Source: Posidonia oceanica (taxonomy: Eukaryota > Streptophyta > Magnoliopsida > Alismatales > Posidoniaceae). Taken from it: 64,000 bases of DNA. The translations under genes were made by a program, and so were the position numbers. The notes below the pieces were generated by a model. It did not search any database, was not told the DNA's origin, and saw only the letters and a program-made list of their open reading frames with translations. The stretch is from positions 89,164,001 to 89,228,000 of the forward strand of contig JAZBRS010000020.1 of the NCBI GenBank assembly GCA_037176725.1. The letters run 5' to 3'. Position 1 is the first letter of the stretch; every line of letters starts with the position of its first letter. Shown here in pieces: positions 35,301 through 48,800 of the stretch.

Positions 35301-36950
35301 CATGAAGGGCATGTAAGGGCTTGTCCTCAAGTTAAGGAAGCAAGCAAACAAACAGACGTGACTTCGAGAAGGCACACAACGGCGCTCGTCCTCAAATTAG
35401 GGGAGCGAGCAAACTTGACCACGATGGGGCTTGTAAGGGCTTGTCCTCAAATTAAAGAAGCAAGTAAACAAACAGACGTGACTTCGAGATGGCACGCAAT
35501 GGCGCTCGTCCTCAAATTATGGAAGCGAGCAAACATATCCACGAAGGGGCAAGTTTGGGCTCTTCCTCAAATAAAGGAAGCACGCAAACAAATAAACGTG
35601 ACTTCGAAAAGGCACGCAAAGGTGCTCGTCCGCAAATTACGGAAGCGAGCAAACATGACCATGAAGGGGCATGTCTGGGCATGTACTCAAATAAAGGAAG
35701 CATGCCAACAAATAGACGTGACTTCGAAATGGCACCCAATGGCGCTCGTCCACAAATTAAGGAAGTGAGCAAACTTGACCATGATGGGGCATGTCTGGGC
35801 TTGTCCTCATAATAAGGAAGCAAGCAAACCAACAGACGTGACTTTGAAAAGGAACGCAATGGTGCTCGTCCTCAAAATATGGAAGCGAGCAAACATGACC
35901 ACAATTGGGCATGTCCAAGCTTGTCCTCAAATTAAGGAGGCGAGCAAACAAACAGATGTAACATCGAAAGGGCACGCGAAGGTGCACGTCCTCGACGCGA
36001 GCAAACTTGACCACGAAGGGGCATGTAAGGGCTTGTCCTCAAATTAAGGAAGCAGGCAGACAAACAGACGTGACTACGAAAAGACACGCAAAGGCGGTCA
36101 TCCACAAATTAGGGAAGCGAGCAAACACGACCACGATGGGGCCTGCTACGGCTTGTCCTCAAATTGAGGAAGCATGCAAACAAACAGACATGACAACAAA
36201 ATGGCACGCAAAGGCACTCGTCCTCAAATTATGGAAGCGAGCAAACGTGACTACGCAGGGGCATGTATGGGCTCGACCTCAAATTACGGAAGCGTGCTAT
36301 CAAACAGACGTGATTTCGAAAAGGCACGCAAAGGCGCTCGTCCTCAAATTAAGGATGCGAGCAATCTTGACCATGAAGGAGCCTGTTAGGGATTGTCCAC
36401 AAATTAAGGAAGCTTGCAAACAAACAGACGTGGCTTCGAAAAGGCCCGCAAAGGCGCTCATCCTCTAATTAAGGAAGCGAGCAAACTGGACCGCGAAGAG
36501 GCATGTAAGGGCTTGTCCTCAAATTAAGGAAGGTTGCTAATAAACAGACGTGACTTCGAACAGGCACGCAAAGTCGCTCGTCCGAAAATTGAGGAAGCGT
36601 GCAAACATGACCACGAAGGGGCATGTAAGGGCTTGTCATCAAATTATGCAAGCTAGCAAACAAACAGATGTGACTTTGAAAAGGCACGCGAAGGCGCTCG
36701 TCCTCTAATTAAGGAAGCGAGCAAACATGGCCACGAATGGCAGGTATGGGCTTGTCCACAAATTAAGGAAGCAAGCACACAAACAGACGTGACTTCGTAA
36801 AGGCACGCAAAGGCACTCGTCCTCAAATTAAGGAAGCGAGCAAACATGACCATGAATGGGCATGTAAGGGCTTGCCCTCAAATTAAGGAAGCAAGCGTAC
36901 AAACAGACGTGACTTCGAAAAGGCCTACAACGGCGCTCATACTCAAATTT
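29338..36950 (+). repeat. Satellite segment enriched in short (8-nt-deleted) monomers
   Basis: Ordinary monomers with six 8-nt-short A halves at 29803, 32905, 33855, 34567, 35039 and 35990. Those at 34567 and 35039 lie only 472 bp apart, and both read GTCCTAGAAGCGAGC, a local four-monomer duplication. One irregular monomer near 31510 lacks part of the A half between GATCACGAAAGGGC and TTGTCC. Confidence 0.75.
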
Positions 36951-37089
36951 AGGAAGGGAGAAAACACGACCACGAAGGGGCATGTAAGGGTCTGGTCCTC
37001 AAATTAAGGAAGCTAGCAAACTAACAGACGTGACTTCAAAAAGGCACGCAAAGGCGCTCATCTTGAAAATGAGGAAGCGAGCAAACATG

Positions 37090-39970
37090 ACCACGAAGGG
37101 GCATGTAAGGGCTTGTCCTCAAATTGATGAAGCATGTAAACAAACAGACGTGACTTCGAAAAGGCATGCAAAGGTGCTCGTCCGCAAATTAAGGAAGCGA
37201 GTAAACTTGACCACGACGGGGCTGCTAAGGGCTTGTCCACAAATTTAGGAAGCAAGCAAACGAACAGACGTGACATCAAAAAGGCACGCAAAGGAGCTCG
37301 TCCTCAAATTAATGAAGCGAGCAAACAAGACCACGAAGGGGCTTGTATGGGCTTGTCCTCAAATTTCGGAAGCACGCAAACAAACGGACGTGACTTCGAA
37401 AAGGCGCGCAAAGGTGCTCGTCCACAAACTCAGGAAGCGAGCAAACTTGATCACGTAGGGGCATGTGACGGCTTGTCCTCAAATTAAGAAAGCAAGCAAA
37501 CAAACAGACGTGACTTCGAGAAGGCACGCAAAGGCGCTCGTCCTCAATTCAAGGAAGCGAGCAAACACGACCACGAAGGGGAATGTATGGGCTTGTCTTC
37601 AATTAAAGGAAGCAGGTTTACAAATAGACGTGACTTCGAAAAGCCACGCACAGGTGCTCATCCCCAAATTAAGGATGCGAGCAAACAAGACCACGAAGGG
37701 GCATGGATGGGCTTGACCTCAAATTTTGGAAGTAAGCTGACAAACGGACGTGACTTCGAAAAGGGACGCAAAAGCGCTCATCCTCAAATTAAGGAAGTGA
37801 GCAAACATGACCATGAAGGGGCATATAAGGGCTTGTCTTCAAATTAAGGAAGCAACCAAACAAATAGACGTGACTTCGAAAAGGGACACAAAGTCGCTCA
37901 TCCTCAAATTACGGAAGCGAGCAAACATGACCATGAAGGGACATGTAAGGGCTTGTCCTCAATTTAAGGAAGCAAGTTGACAAACAGACGTGACTTCGAT
38001 AAAGCACGCAAACGTGCTCGTCCTCAAATTACGGAAGCGAGCAAACATGACCACGAAGGGGCATGTAAGGGCTTGTCCTCAAATTACGGAAGCAAGTAAA
38101 CAAACAGACGTGACTTCGAAAAGGCACGCAAAGGCGCTGGTCCTCAAATTAAGGAAGCGAGCAAACACGACTACGAAGGGGCATGTAAGGGCTCGTCCTC
38201 AAATTAAGGAAGCTTGCAGACAAACAGACGTAATTTCGAAAAGGCGCGCAAAGGCACTCGTCCTCAATTTAAGGAAGCGAGCAAACATGACCACGATGGG
38301 GATGTCAGGGCAAGTCCTCAAATTGAGGAACCAAGCAAACTAACAGACGTGACTTCGGAAAGGCACGCAAATGCACTCGTCCTCAAATTTAGGAAGTGAG
38401 CAAACATGACTATAAAGGGGCATGAAAGGGCTTGTCCTCAAATAAAAGAAGCAAGCAAACAAATAGACGTAACTTCGAAAAGGCACGCAGTGGCGATTGT
38501 CCTCAAATTACGGAAGCGAGCAAACATGACAACGAAGGGGCATGTAAGGGCTTGTCTCAAATTGATGAAGCAAGTAAACAAACAGACGTGACTTCGAAAA
38601 GGCACGCAATGGTGCTCATCCTCGTATTAAGGAAGCGAGCAAACATGACCACGAAGGGGCATGTAAGGGCGTGTCCTCGAATTAAGGAAGCAAGCAAACA
38701 AACAGACGTGACATCAAAATGGCATGCAAAGGCGCTCATCCTCAAATTAATGAAGCGAACAAACATGACCACAAAGGGGCTTGTAAGGGCTTGTCCTCAA
38801 ATTTCGGAAGCAAGCAAACAAACAGATGTGACTTCGAAAAGGCGCGCAAAGGCGCTCGTCCTCAAACTCAGGAAGCTAGCAAACTTGACCACGTAGGGGC
38901 ATGTAAGGGCTTGTCCTTAAATTAAGAATGCAAGCAAACAAACAGACATGACTTCGAGAAGGCATGCAATGGCGCTCGTTCTCAATTTAAGGAAGCCAGC
39001 AAACATGACAACGAAGGGGAAAGTATGGGCTTGTCCTCAAATAAAGGAAGCAGGCTTACAAGTAGACATGACTTCGAAAAGCCACGCAAAGGTACGCGTC
39101 CCCAAATTAAGGAAGCGAGCAAACAGGACCATGAAGGGGCATGTATGGGCATGACCTCAAATTTTGGAAGTAAGCTGACAAACGGACGTGACTTCGAAAC
39201 GGCACGCAAAAGCGCTCGTCCTCAAATTATGGAAGTGAGCAAACATGACCATGAAGGGGCACATAAGGGCTTGTCCTCAAATTAAGGAAGCAACCAAACA
39301 AATAGACGTGACTTCGAAAAGGGACACAAAGGCGCTCGTCCTCAAATTAAGGAAGCGAGCAAACATGACCACGAAGGGACATGTATGGGCTTGTCCTCAA
39401 TTTAAGGAAGCAAGCAAACAAACAAACGTGACTTCGATAAAGCACGCAAAGGTGCTGGTCCTCAAATTACGGAAGCGAGGAAGCTTGACCACGAAGGGGC
39501 AGGTAAGGGCTTGTCCTCAAATTATGGAAGCCAGCAAACAAACAGACGTGACTTCGAAAAGGAACGCAATGGCGCTCATCCTCAAATTAAGGAAGCGAGC
39601 AAACATGACTACGAAGGGGCATGTAAGGGCTCGTCCCCAAATTAAGGAAGCAAGCAGACAAACAGACGTAATTTCGAAAAAGCACGCAAAGGCGCTCATC
39701 CACAAATTAAGGAAGCAAGCAAACATGACCACGACGGGGCATGCTAGGGCAAGTCTTCAAATTAAGGAACCAAGCAAACTAACAAACGTGACTTCGGAAA
39801 GGCACGCAAATGCACTCGTCCTCAAATTTAGGAAACGAGCAAACATGGCTACGAAGGGGCATGAAAGCGCTTGTCCTCAAATAAAAGAAGCAAGCAAACA
39901 AATAGACGTAACTTCGAAAAGGCACGCAATGGTGCTCGTTCTCAAATTACGGAAGCGTGCAAACATGACT
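37090..39970 (+). repeat. Two copies of a 12-monomer higher-order unit (offset 1,438 bp)
   Basis: Rare variants occur twice in the same order: AAGGCGCGCAAAGG (37403/38841), AAACTCAGGAAGC (~37428/38866), GACCTCAAATTTTGGAAG (~37715/39153), GCTGACAAACGG (37736/39174) and GAACCAAGCAAACTAAC (38328/39767). The offset is 1,438-1,439 bp, i.e. 12 monomers minus 1-2 bases. Similarity is around 90%. Related but partial series appear at ~46600-47480 and ~51780-52190. Confidence 0.82.
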
Positions 39971-41139
39971 ACGAAGGGGCTTGTAAGGGCTTGTCCACAA
40001 ATTATGGAAGCAAGTAAACAAACAAACGTGACTTCGAAAAGGCACGCAAAGGCATTCGTCCTCGTATAATGGAAGCGAGCAAACATGACCGTGATGGGGC
40101 ATCTAAGGGCTAGTCCTTAAATTAAGGAAGCAAGCAAACAAACAGACGTGACTACGAAAAGGGACACGAAGGCGCTCGTCCTCAAATTACGGAAGCGAGC
40201 AAACATGACCACGAAGGGACATGTAAGGGCTCATCCTCAATTTAAGGAAGCAAGCAAACAAACAGACGTGACTTCGATAAAGCTCGCAACGGTGCTCGAC
40301 CTCAAATTAAGGATGCGAGCAAACATGACCACGAAGGGGCATGTAAGGGCTTGTCCTCAAATTAAGGATGCAAGCAAACAAACAGACGTGACTTCGAAAA
40401 GGCACTCATTGGCGCTCGTCCTCAAATTAAGGAAGCATGCAAACGTGACTACGAAGGGCCACGTAGGGGCTTGTCCTCAAATTAAGGAAGTAAGCAAACA
40501 AATAGACGAAATTTCAAAAAGGCACGCAAAGGTGCTCGTCCTCAAATTAAGGAAGCAAGCAAACCTGACCACGACGGGGTATGTATGGCCATGTCCTCAA
40601 ATTAAGGATCCAAGCAAACAAACAGACTTGACATCGAAAAGGCATGCAAAGGCACCCGTCCTCAAATTTAGGAAGCGAGCAAACGTGACTACGAAGGGGC
40701 ATGTATGAGCTTGTCCTCAAGTTAAGGAAGCAAGCAAAGAAACAGACGTGACTTCAAAAAGACACGCAATGGCGCTCATCCTCAAATTAAGGAAGCGCGC
40801 AAACATGACCACGAAGGGGCATGTTTGGGCTTGTCCTCAAATTAAGGAAACAAGCAAACAAACAGACGTGACTTCGAAAAGGCATGCAAAGGCGCTCGTC
40901 CTCAAATTAACGAAGCGAGCAAACATGACTACGAAGGCGCATGTAAGGGCTCGTCCTCAAATTAAGGAAGCAAGCAGACAAATAGACGTGACTTCGAAAA
41001 GGCATGCAAAGGCGCTCGTCCTCAAATTAAGGAAGCGAGCAAACATGACCACGAAGGGGCATGTAAGGGCTAGTCCTCAAATAAAGGAAGCAAGCAAGCA
41101 AACAGACGTGACTTCGAAAAGGCATGCAAAGGCGCTCAT

Positions 41140-43960
41140 CCTCAAATTTAGGAGGCAAGCAAACATGACCATGAAGGGGCATGTAAGTGTCTTGTCCTCA
41201 AAATAAGGAAGCAAGCAAACTAACAGACGTGACTTCAAAAAGGCTCGCAAAGGCGCTCGTCTTCAAATTGAGGAAGCGAGCAAACATGAGCACGGAGGGG
41301 CATGTAAGGGCTTGTCCTCAAATTGTGGAAGCAAGCCAACAAACAGACGTGACTACGATAAGGCACGCCAAGGTGCTCATCCGCAAATTAAGGAAGCGAG
41401 CAAACATGACGACGAAGGGGCAAGTAAGGGCTTGTCCTCAAATTATGGAAGCTAGCAAACAAACAGACGTGACTTCGAAAAGGCACGCAAAGGTGCTTGT
41501 CCGCAAATTAAGGAGGTGAGCAAACAAGGCCACGAAGGGGCATGTAAGGGCTAGTCCTCAAATTTTGGAAACAAGCAAACAAACAGACGTGACTTCGAAA
41601 AGGGACGCAAAGGCGCTTGTCCACGAATTAACGAAGCATACAAACATGACCACGAAGGGACATGTATGGGCGTGTTCTCAAATAAAGGAAGCAAGCAAAC
41701 AAACAGACGTGACTTCGGGAATGCACGCAAAGGTGCTCGTCCACAAATTAAGGAAGCGAGCAAACATGACCACGAAGGGGCATGTATGGGCTTGTCCTCA
41801 AATTAGGCAAGCAAGCAAACAAACAGACGTGACTTCGGAAAGGCATGCAAAGGCGCTCGTCATCAAATTAAGGAATCGAGCGAACATGACTATGAAGGGG
41901 CATCTAAGGGCTTGTCCTCAAATTAAGGAAGCAAGCAAACAAACCGACGTGAATTCGAAATGGGACGCGAAGGCGCTCGTCCTCAAATTAAGGAAGCGAG
42001 CAAACAAGACCACGAAAGGGCATGTAAGGGCTTGTCCTCAAATTACGGAAGCAAGGAAACAAACAGACGTGAATTCGAAAAGGCACGCGAAGGTGCTCGT
42101 CCTCAAATGTAGGAAGCAAGCAAACAAATAGACATGACTTCGAGATTGCACGCAAAGGTGCTCGTCCCCAAACTAAGGAAGCGAGCAAACATGACCACGA
42201 AGGGGCATGTATGGGCTTGTCCTCAAATTAGGCAAGCAAGCAAACAAACAGACGTGACTTCGAAAAGGCACGCAATGGCGCTCGTCCTCAAATTAAGGAT
42301 CGAGCAAACATGACTATGAAGGGGCAACTAAGGGCGTGTCCCCAAATTAAGGATGCAAGCAAACAAACTGACGTGAATTCAAAATGGCACGCGAAGGCGC
42401 TCGTCCTCAAATTAAGAAAGCGAGCAAACATGACCACGAAGGGGCATGTAAGGGCATGTCCTCAAATTATGGAAGCAAGCAAACAAACAGACGTGACTTC
42501 GAAAAGGCACGCAAAGGTGCTCGTCCTCAAATTAAGGAAGCGAGCAAACATGACTACGAAGGGGCTTTTAAGGGCTTACCCCCAAATTAAGGAAGCAAGC
42601 AAACAAACAGATGTGACTACGAGATGGCACGCAAAGGCGCTCGTCCTCAAATTAAGGAAGCGAGCAAACATGACCACGAAGGGGCATGTATGGGGTTGTC
42701 CTCAAATAAAGGAAGCATGCAAACTAATAGACGTGACTTCTAAAAGGCACGCAAAGGCGCTCGTGCTCAGATTAAGGAAGCGAGCAAACTTGACCACGAA
42801 GGGGCATGTAAGGGCTTGTCCTCAAATTACGGAAGCAAGTAAACAAACAGACATGATTTCAAAACGGCATGCAAAGGCAGTTGTTCTCAATTTTTGGAAG
42901 CGAGCAAACATGACCACGACGGAGCATGTAAGGGCTCGTCCTCAAATTACGGAAGCAAGCAAACAAACAGACGTGATTTCGAAAAGGCACGCAAAGGCGC
43001 TCGTTCTCAATTTACGGAAGCGAGCAAACGTGACCAAGAAGGGGCATGTATGGGCTTGTCCTCAAATTAGGGAAGCAAGCAAACAAACAGACGTGACTTC
43101 GAAAAGGCATGCAAAGGCGCTCGTCCTCAAATTAAGGAAGCGAGCAAACATGACCACGAAGGGGCATGTAAGGGCTTGTCGTCAAATAAAGGAAGGAAGC
43201 AAACAAACAGACGTGACATCGAAAAGGCACGCAAAGGCGCTCATCCTCAAATTTAGGAAGCGAGCAAACATGACTATGAAGGGGCATGTAAGTGTCTTGT
43301 CCTCAAAATAAGGAAGCATGCAAACTAACAGACATGACTTCAAAAAGGCTCGCAAAGGCGCTCGTCTTCGAATTGAGGAAGCGAGCAAACATGAGCACGG
43401 AGGGGCATGTAAGGGCTTGTCCTCAAATTGAGGAAGCAAGCCAACAAACAGACGTGACTACGATAAGGCACGGAAAGGTGCTCATCTGCAAATTAATGAT
43501 GCGAGCAAACATGACGACGAAGGGGCAAGTAAGGGCTTGTCCTCAAATTTTGGAAGCTAGCAAACAAACAAACGTGACTTCGAAAAGGCACGCAAAGGCG
43601 CTCATCCGTAAATTAAGGAGGTGAGCAAACAAGGCCACGAAGGGGCATGTAAGGGACTTCGAAATGGGACGCAAAGGCGCTCGTCCACGAATTAACGAAA
43701 CGAACAAACATGACCATGAAAGGACATGTATGGGTGTGTCCACAAATAAAGGAAGGAAGCAAACAAACAGACGTGAGTTCGGGAATGCACGCAAAGGTGC
43801 TCGTCCACAAATTAAGGAAGCGAGCAAACATGACCACGAAGAGGCATGTATGGGCTAGTCCTCAAATTAGGCAAGCAAGCAAACAAACAGACGTGACCTC
43901 GAAAAGGCACGCAAAGGCGCTCGTCCTCAAATTATGGAATCGAGCGAACATGACTATGAT
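41140..43960 (+). repeat. Two related ~0.7-kb blocks (offset ~2,104 bp)
   Basis: The +1-nt monomer AAGTGTCTTGTCC (41186/43290), GAGCACGGAGGGGC (~41287/43391) and GACTACGATAAGGCACG (~41351/43455) are repeated in order, as is GAGCAAACAAGGCCACGAAG (~41518/43622). After ~43655 the second copy has lost most of a B half, so the phase changes. Confidence 0.78.
43640..43680 (+). repeat. Satellite monomer with deleted B half
   Basis: AAGGG runs directly into ACTTCGAAATGGGACGC at ~43655. In the related monomer at ~41545 these two parts are separated by about 42-45 bases (TAGTCC, AAATTTTGG, AAACAAACAGAC). An internal deletion is the simplest reading. Confidence 0.75.
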
Positions 43961-44514
43961 GGGGCATCTAAGGGCTTGTCCTCAAATTAAGGAAGCAAGC
44001 AAACAAACAGACGTGAATTCGAAATGGCACGCGAAGGCACTCGTCCTCAAATTAAGGAAGCGAGCAAACATGACTACGTAAGGGCATGTAAGGGCTTGTC
44101 CACAAATTACGGAAGCAAGGAAACAAACAGACGTGAATTCGAAAAGGCACGCGAAGGTGCTCGTCCTCAAATTAAGGAAGCGAGCAAACATGACTACGAA
44201 GGGGCTTGTAAGGGCTTCTCCTCAAATTAAGGAAGCAAGCAAACAAACAGACGTGACTTCGAAAAGGCATGCAAAGGCTCTTGTCCTCAAATTATGGGAG
44301 CGAGCAAACTTGACCACGAAGGGGCAAGTAAGGGCTTGTCCACAAATTAAGGAAGCAAGTAAACAAACAGACGTGACTTCGAAAATGCACACAAAGGCGC
44401 TCGTCCTCGAAATAAGGAAACGAGCAAATAGGACCATGAAGGGGCATGTAAGGGCTTGTCCACAAATTAAGGAAGTTAGCAAACAAACAGACGTGACTTC
44501 GAAAAGGGACGCAA

Positions 44515-44545
44515 AGGTGCTCGTCCACGAAGGGACATGTATTGG
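44515..44545 (+). repeat. Satellite monomer with shortened A half
   Basis: GTCCACGA at ~44523 is followed at once by AGGGACATG. Other members of this subtype have ATTAACGAAGCGAACAAAC and GACCACGA in between. The deletion lies between two copies of CCACGA, suggesting slippage or recombination between short direct repeats. Confidence 0.75.
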
Positions 44546-45835
44546 CGTGTCCTCAAATTATGGAAGCGAGCAAACAAGACCATGATGGGGCATATTTGGG
44601 TTTGTCCTCAAATTAAGGAAGTCAGCAAACAAACTGACGTGACTTCGAAAAGGGATGCAAAGGCGCTCGTCCACGAATTAACGAAGCGAACAAACATGAC
44701 CACGAAGGGACATGTATGGGCGTGTCCTCAAATGTAGGAAGCAAGCAAACAAACAGACGTGACTTCGAGATTGCACGCAAAGGTGCTCGTCCCCAAACTA
44801 AGGAAGCGAGCAAACATGACCACGAAGGGGCATGTATGGGCTTGTCCTCAAATTAGGCAAGCATGCAAACAAATAGACGTGACTTCGAAAAGGCACGCAA
44901 AGGCGCTCGTCCTCAAATTAAGGAATCGAGCAAACAAGACAATGATGGGGCAACTAAGGGCGTGTCCTCAAATTATAGATGCAAGCAAACAAACTGACGT
45001 GAATTCGAAATGGCACGCGAAGGCGCTCGTCCTCAAATTAAGGAAGCGAGCAAACAAGACCAAGAAGGGGCATGTAAGGACTTGTCCTCAAATTACGGAA
45101 GCAAGCAAACAAACAGACGTGACTTCGAAAAGGCACGCAAAGGCGCTCGTCCTCAAATTAAGGAAGCGAGCAAACATGACCATGAATGGGCATGTTTGGG
45201 CTTGTCCTCAAATTAATTGAGGAAGCAAACAGACAGACGTGACTTCGAAAAGGCATGCAAAGGCGCTCGTCCTCATATTAAGGAAGCGGGCAAACATGAC
45301 CACGAAGGGGCATGTAGGGGTGTGTCATCAAGTTAAGGAAGCAAACAAACAAACAGACGTGACATCCAAAAGGCACGCAATGACGCTCATCCTCAAATTA
45401 AGGAAGCGAGCAAACATGACCACGAAGGGGCATGTTTGGGCTTGTCCTCAAATTAAGGAAACAAGCAAACAAACTGACGAGACTTCGAAAAGGCACGCAA
45501 AGACACTCGTCCAAAATTGAGGTAGCAAGCAAACATGACCACGAAGGGCGCTGTAAGGGCTTGTCCTCAAATTAAGGAAGCAAGCAAACAAACAGACGTG
45601 ACTTCGAAAAGGCACGCATAGGCGATCCTCCTCAAATTAAGGAAGCGAGCAAACATGACTACGAAGGGGCTTTTAAGGGCTTACCCACGAATTAAGGAAG
45701 CAAGCAAACAAACAGACGTGACTACGAGTTGGCACGCAAAGGCGCTCGATCACAAATTAAGGAAGCGAGCAAACATGACCACGACGGGGCATGTATAGGG
45801 TTGTCCTCAAATAAAGGAAGCATGCAAACTAAAAG

Positions 45836-45875
45836 ACGTGACTTCTAAAAGGCACGATATCGAAAAGGCACGCAA
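45836..45875 (+). repeat. Fused satellite monomer (104-bp deletion)
   Basis: GACTTCTAAAAGGCACG joins ATATCGAAAAGGCACGC at ~45856, placing two B-half ends side by side. Comparison with 42736-42881 shows that 104 bases are missing here. Confidence 0.75.
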
Positions 45876-48800
45876 AGGCACTTGTTCTCAATTTTTGGAA
45901 GCGAGCAATCATGACCACGAAGGGGCATGTAAGGGCTCGTCCTCAAATTACTGAAGCAAGCGAACAAACAGACGTGATTTCAAAAAGGCACGCAAAGGCG
46001 CTCGTTCTCAATTTATGGAAGCGAGTAATCGTGACCATGAAGGGGCATGTATGGGCTTGTCCTCAAATTAAGGAAGCAAGCAAACAAACAGACGTGACTT
46101 CGAAAAGGCACGCAAAGGCACTCGTCCTCAAATTGAGGAAGCGAGCAAACATGACCATGAAGGGGCATGTAAGGGCTTGTCCACAAATTATGGAAGCAAG
46201 CATACAAACAAACGTGACTTCGAAAAGGCCCACAAAGGCGCTCATCCTCAAATTTGGCAAGGGAGCAAACACTACCACGAAGGGGCATGTAAGGGTCTTC
46301 TCCTCAAATTAAGGAAGCAAGCAAACTAACAGACGTGACTTCAAAAAGGCACGCAAAGGCGCTCGTCTTCAAATTGAGGAAGCGAGCAAATATGACCATG
46401 AAGGGGCATGTAAGGGCTTGTCCTCAAATTGATGAAGCAAGCAAACAAACAGACGTGACTTCGAAATGGCACGCAAAGGTGCTCGTCCTCAAATTAAGGA
46501 AGCGAGCAAACTTGACAACAACGGGGATTCTAAGGGCTTGTCCTCAAATTTTGGAAGCGAGCAAACAAACAGACATGACATCAAAAAGGCACGTAAAGGC
46601 GCTCGTCCTCAAATTAATGATGCGAGCAAGCATGACCACGAAGGGGCTTGTAAGGGCTTGTCCTCAAATTTCAGAAGCGAGCAAACAAATGGACGTGTCT
46701 TCGCAAAGGCACGCAAAGGCGCTCGTCCTCAAACTCAGGAAGCGAGCAAATTTGACCACGTAGGGGCATGTAAGGGCTTGTCCTCAAATTAAGATTGCAA
46801 GCAAACTAACAGACGTGACTTCAAGAAGGCATGCAAAGGCGCTCGTCCTCAATTTAAGGAAGTGAGCAAACATGACCAGGAAGGGGCATGTATGGGCTTG
46901 TCCTCAAATATTGGAAGCAGGCATACAAATAGACGTGACTTCGAAAAGGCATGCAAAGGTGCTCGTCCTCAAATTAAGGACGCGAGCGAACATGACCACG
47001 ATGGGGCATGTATGCGCTTGGCCTCAAATTTTGGAAGTAAGCCGACAAATGGACGTGACTTCGAAAAGGCACGCAAAAGTGCTCGTCCTCAAATTATGGA
47101 AGATAGCAAACATGATCATGAAGGGGCATATAAGGGCTTGTCCTCAAATTACGGAAGCAAGCAAACAAACAGACGTGACTTCGAAAAGGCACGCAAAGGA
47201 GCTCGTCCTCAAATTAAGGAAGCGAGCAAACATGACTACGAAGGGGCATGTAAGGGCTCGTCCTCAAATTAACGAAGCAATAGACAAACAGACGTGATTT
47301 CAAAAAGACACGCAAAGACTCTCGTCCTCAAATTGAAAAAGTGAGCAAACATGACCACGACAGGGCATGTCAGGGCAAGTCCACAAATTAAGAAACCAAG
47401 CAAACTAACAGACGTGACTTCGGAAAGGCACGCAAATGCACTCGTCCTCAATTTTAGGAAGCGAGCAAACATGACTACGAAGGGGCATGAAAGGGCTTGT
47501 CCTCAAATAAAAGAAGCAAGCTAACAAATTGACGTAACTTCGAAACGGCACGCAAAGGCGCTCGTCCTCAAATTATGGAAGCGAGCAAACATGACCACGA
47601 AGGGGCATGTAAGGGCTTGTCCACAAATTAAGGAAGCAAGCAAACAAACAAACGTGACTTCGAAAAGGCATGCAAAGCTGCTCGTCCTCGTATTAAGGAA
47701 GCGAGCAAACATGACCACGAAAGGGCATGTAAGGGTGTGTCCTCAAATTAAGGAAGTAAGCTAACAAACATACGTGACTTCGAAGTGGTACGCAATCGCG
47801 CTAATCCTCAAATTATGGAAGCGAGCTAACATGACCACTAAGGGGCATGTAAGGGCTTGTCCTCAAAAAAAGGACGCATGCAAACAAATAGACGTGACTT
47901 CGAAAAGGCACGCAAAAGCACTCGTCCTCAAATTAAGCAAATGAGCAAACATGACCACGAAGGGGCATGTAAGGGCTTGTCCTCAAATTATGGAAGTAAG
48001 CTGACAAACGGACGTGACTTCGAAAAGGCACGCAAAAGCACTCGTCCTCAAACTATGGATGCGAGCGAACATGACCACGATGGGGCATATAAGGGCTAGT
48101 CCATAAATTAAGGAAGCAAGCAAACAAACAGACGTGACTTCGAAAAGGGACACGAAGGCGCTCGTTCTCAAATTGAGGATGCGAGCAAACATGACCACGA
48201 AGGGACAAGTAAGGGCTCGTCCTCAATTTAAGGAAGCAAGCAAACAAACAGACGTGACTTCGAAAAGGCACGCAAAGGCGCTCTTCCTCAAATTAAGGAA
48301 GCGAGCAAACATGACCCCGAAGGGGCATGTAAGAGCTTGTCCTCAAATTACGGAAGCAAGCAAACAAACAGTCGTGACTTCGAAAAGGCACGCAAAGGCG
48401 CTCATCCTCAAATTTAGAAAGCGAGCAAACATGACCATGAAGGGGCATGTAAATGTGTTGTCCTCAAATTAAGGAAGCAAGCAAACTAACAGACGTGACT
48501 TCAAAAAGGCACGCAAAGGCGCTCCTCCTAAAATTGAGGAAGCGAGCAAACATGAGCACGAAGGGGCTTGTAAGGGCTGGTCCTCAAATTGAGGAAGCAA
48601 GCTAACAAACAGACGTGACTACGAAAAGGCACGCAAAAGTGCTCATCTTCAAATTAAGGAAGCGAGCAAACATGACGACTATGGGGCAAGTAAGGGCTTG
48701 TCCTTAAATTAAGGAAGCTAGCAAACAAACAGACGTGACTTCGAAAAGGCACGCAAAGGCGCTCATCCTCAAATTAAGGAGGTGAGCAAACATTACCACG

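Larger units (their letters stand above)
42540..46440 (+). repeat. Duplicated ~0.9-kb block (42540-43440 and 45645-46440)
   Basis: The marker GGGGCTTTTAAGGGCTTACC occurs at 42561 and 45666 (offset 3,105), GTGACTTCTAAAAGGCAC at ~42732 and ~45837 (3,105), TTGTTCTCAATTTTTGGAAG at 42881 and 45882 (3,001), and the +1-nt monomer at 43293 and 46294 (3,001). The offset drops by 104 bp at ~45855, where the second copy shows an internal deletion. Confidence 0.82.

Noticed and set aside
42310..43311. 333-codon open frame of basic 40-residue repeats as a gene
   Set aside because: It is the stop-free phase of the satellite consensus. Neighbouring monomers carry stops in the same phase by common point changes, and there is no domain or start context.
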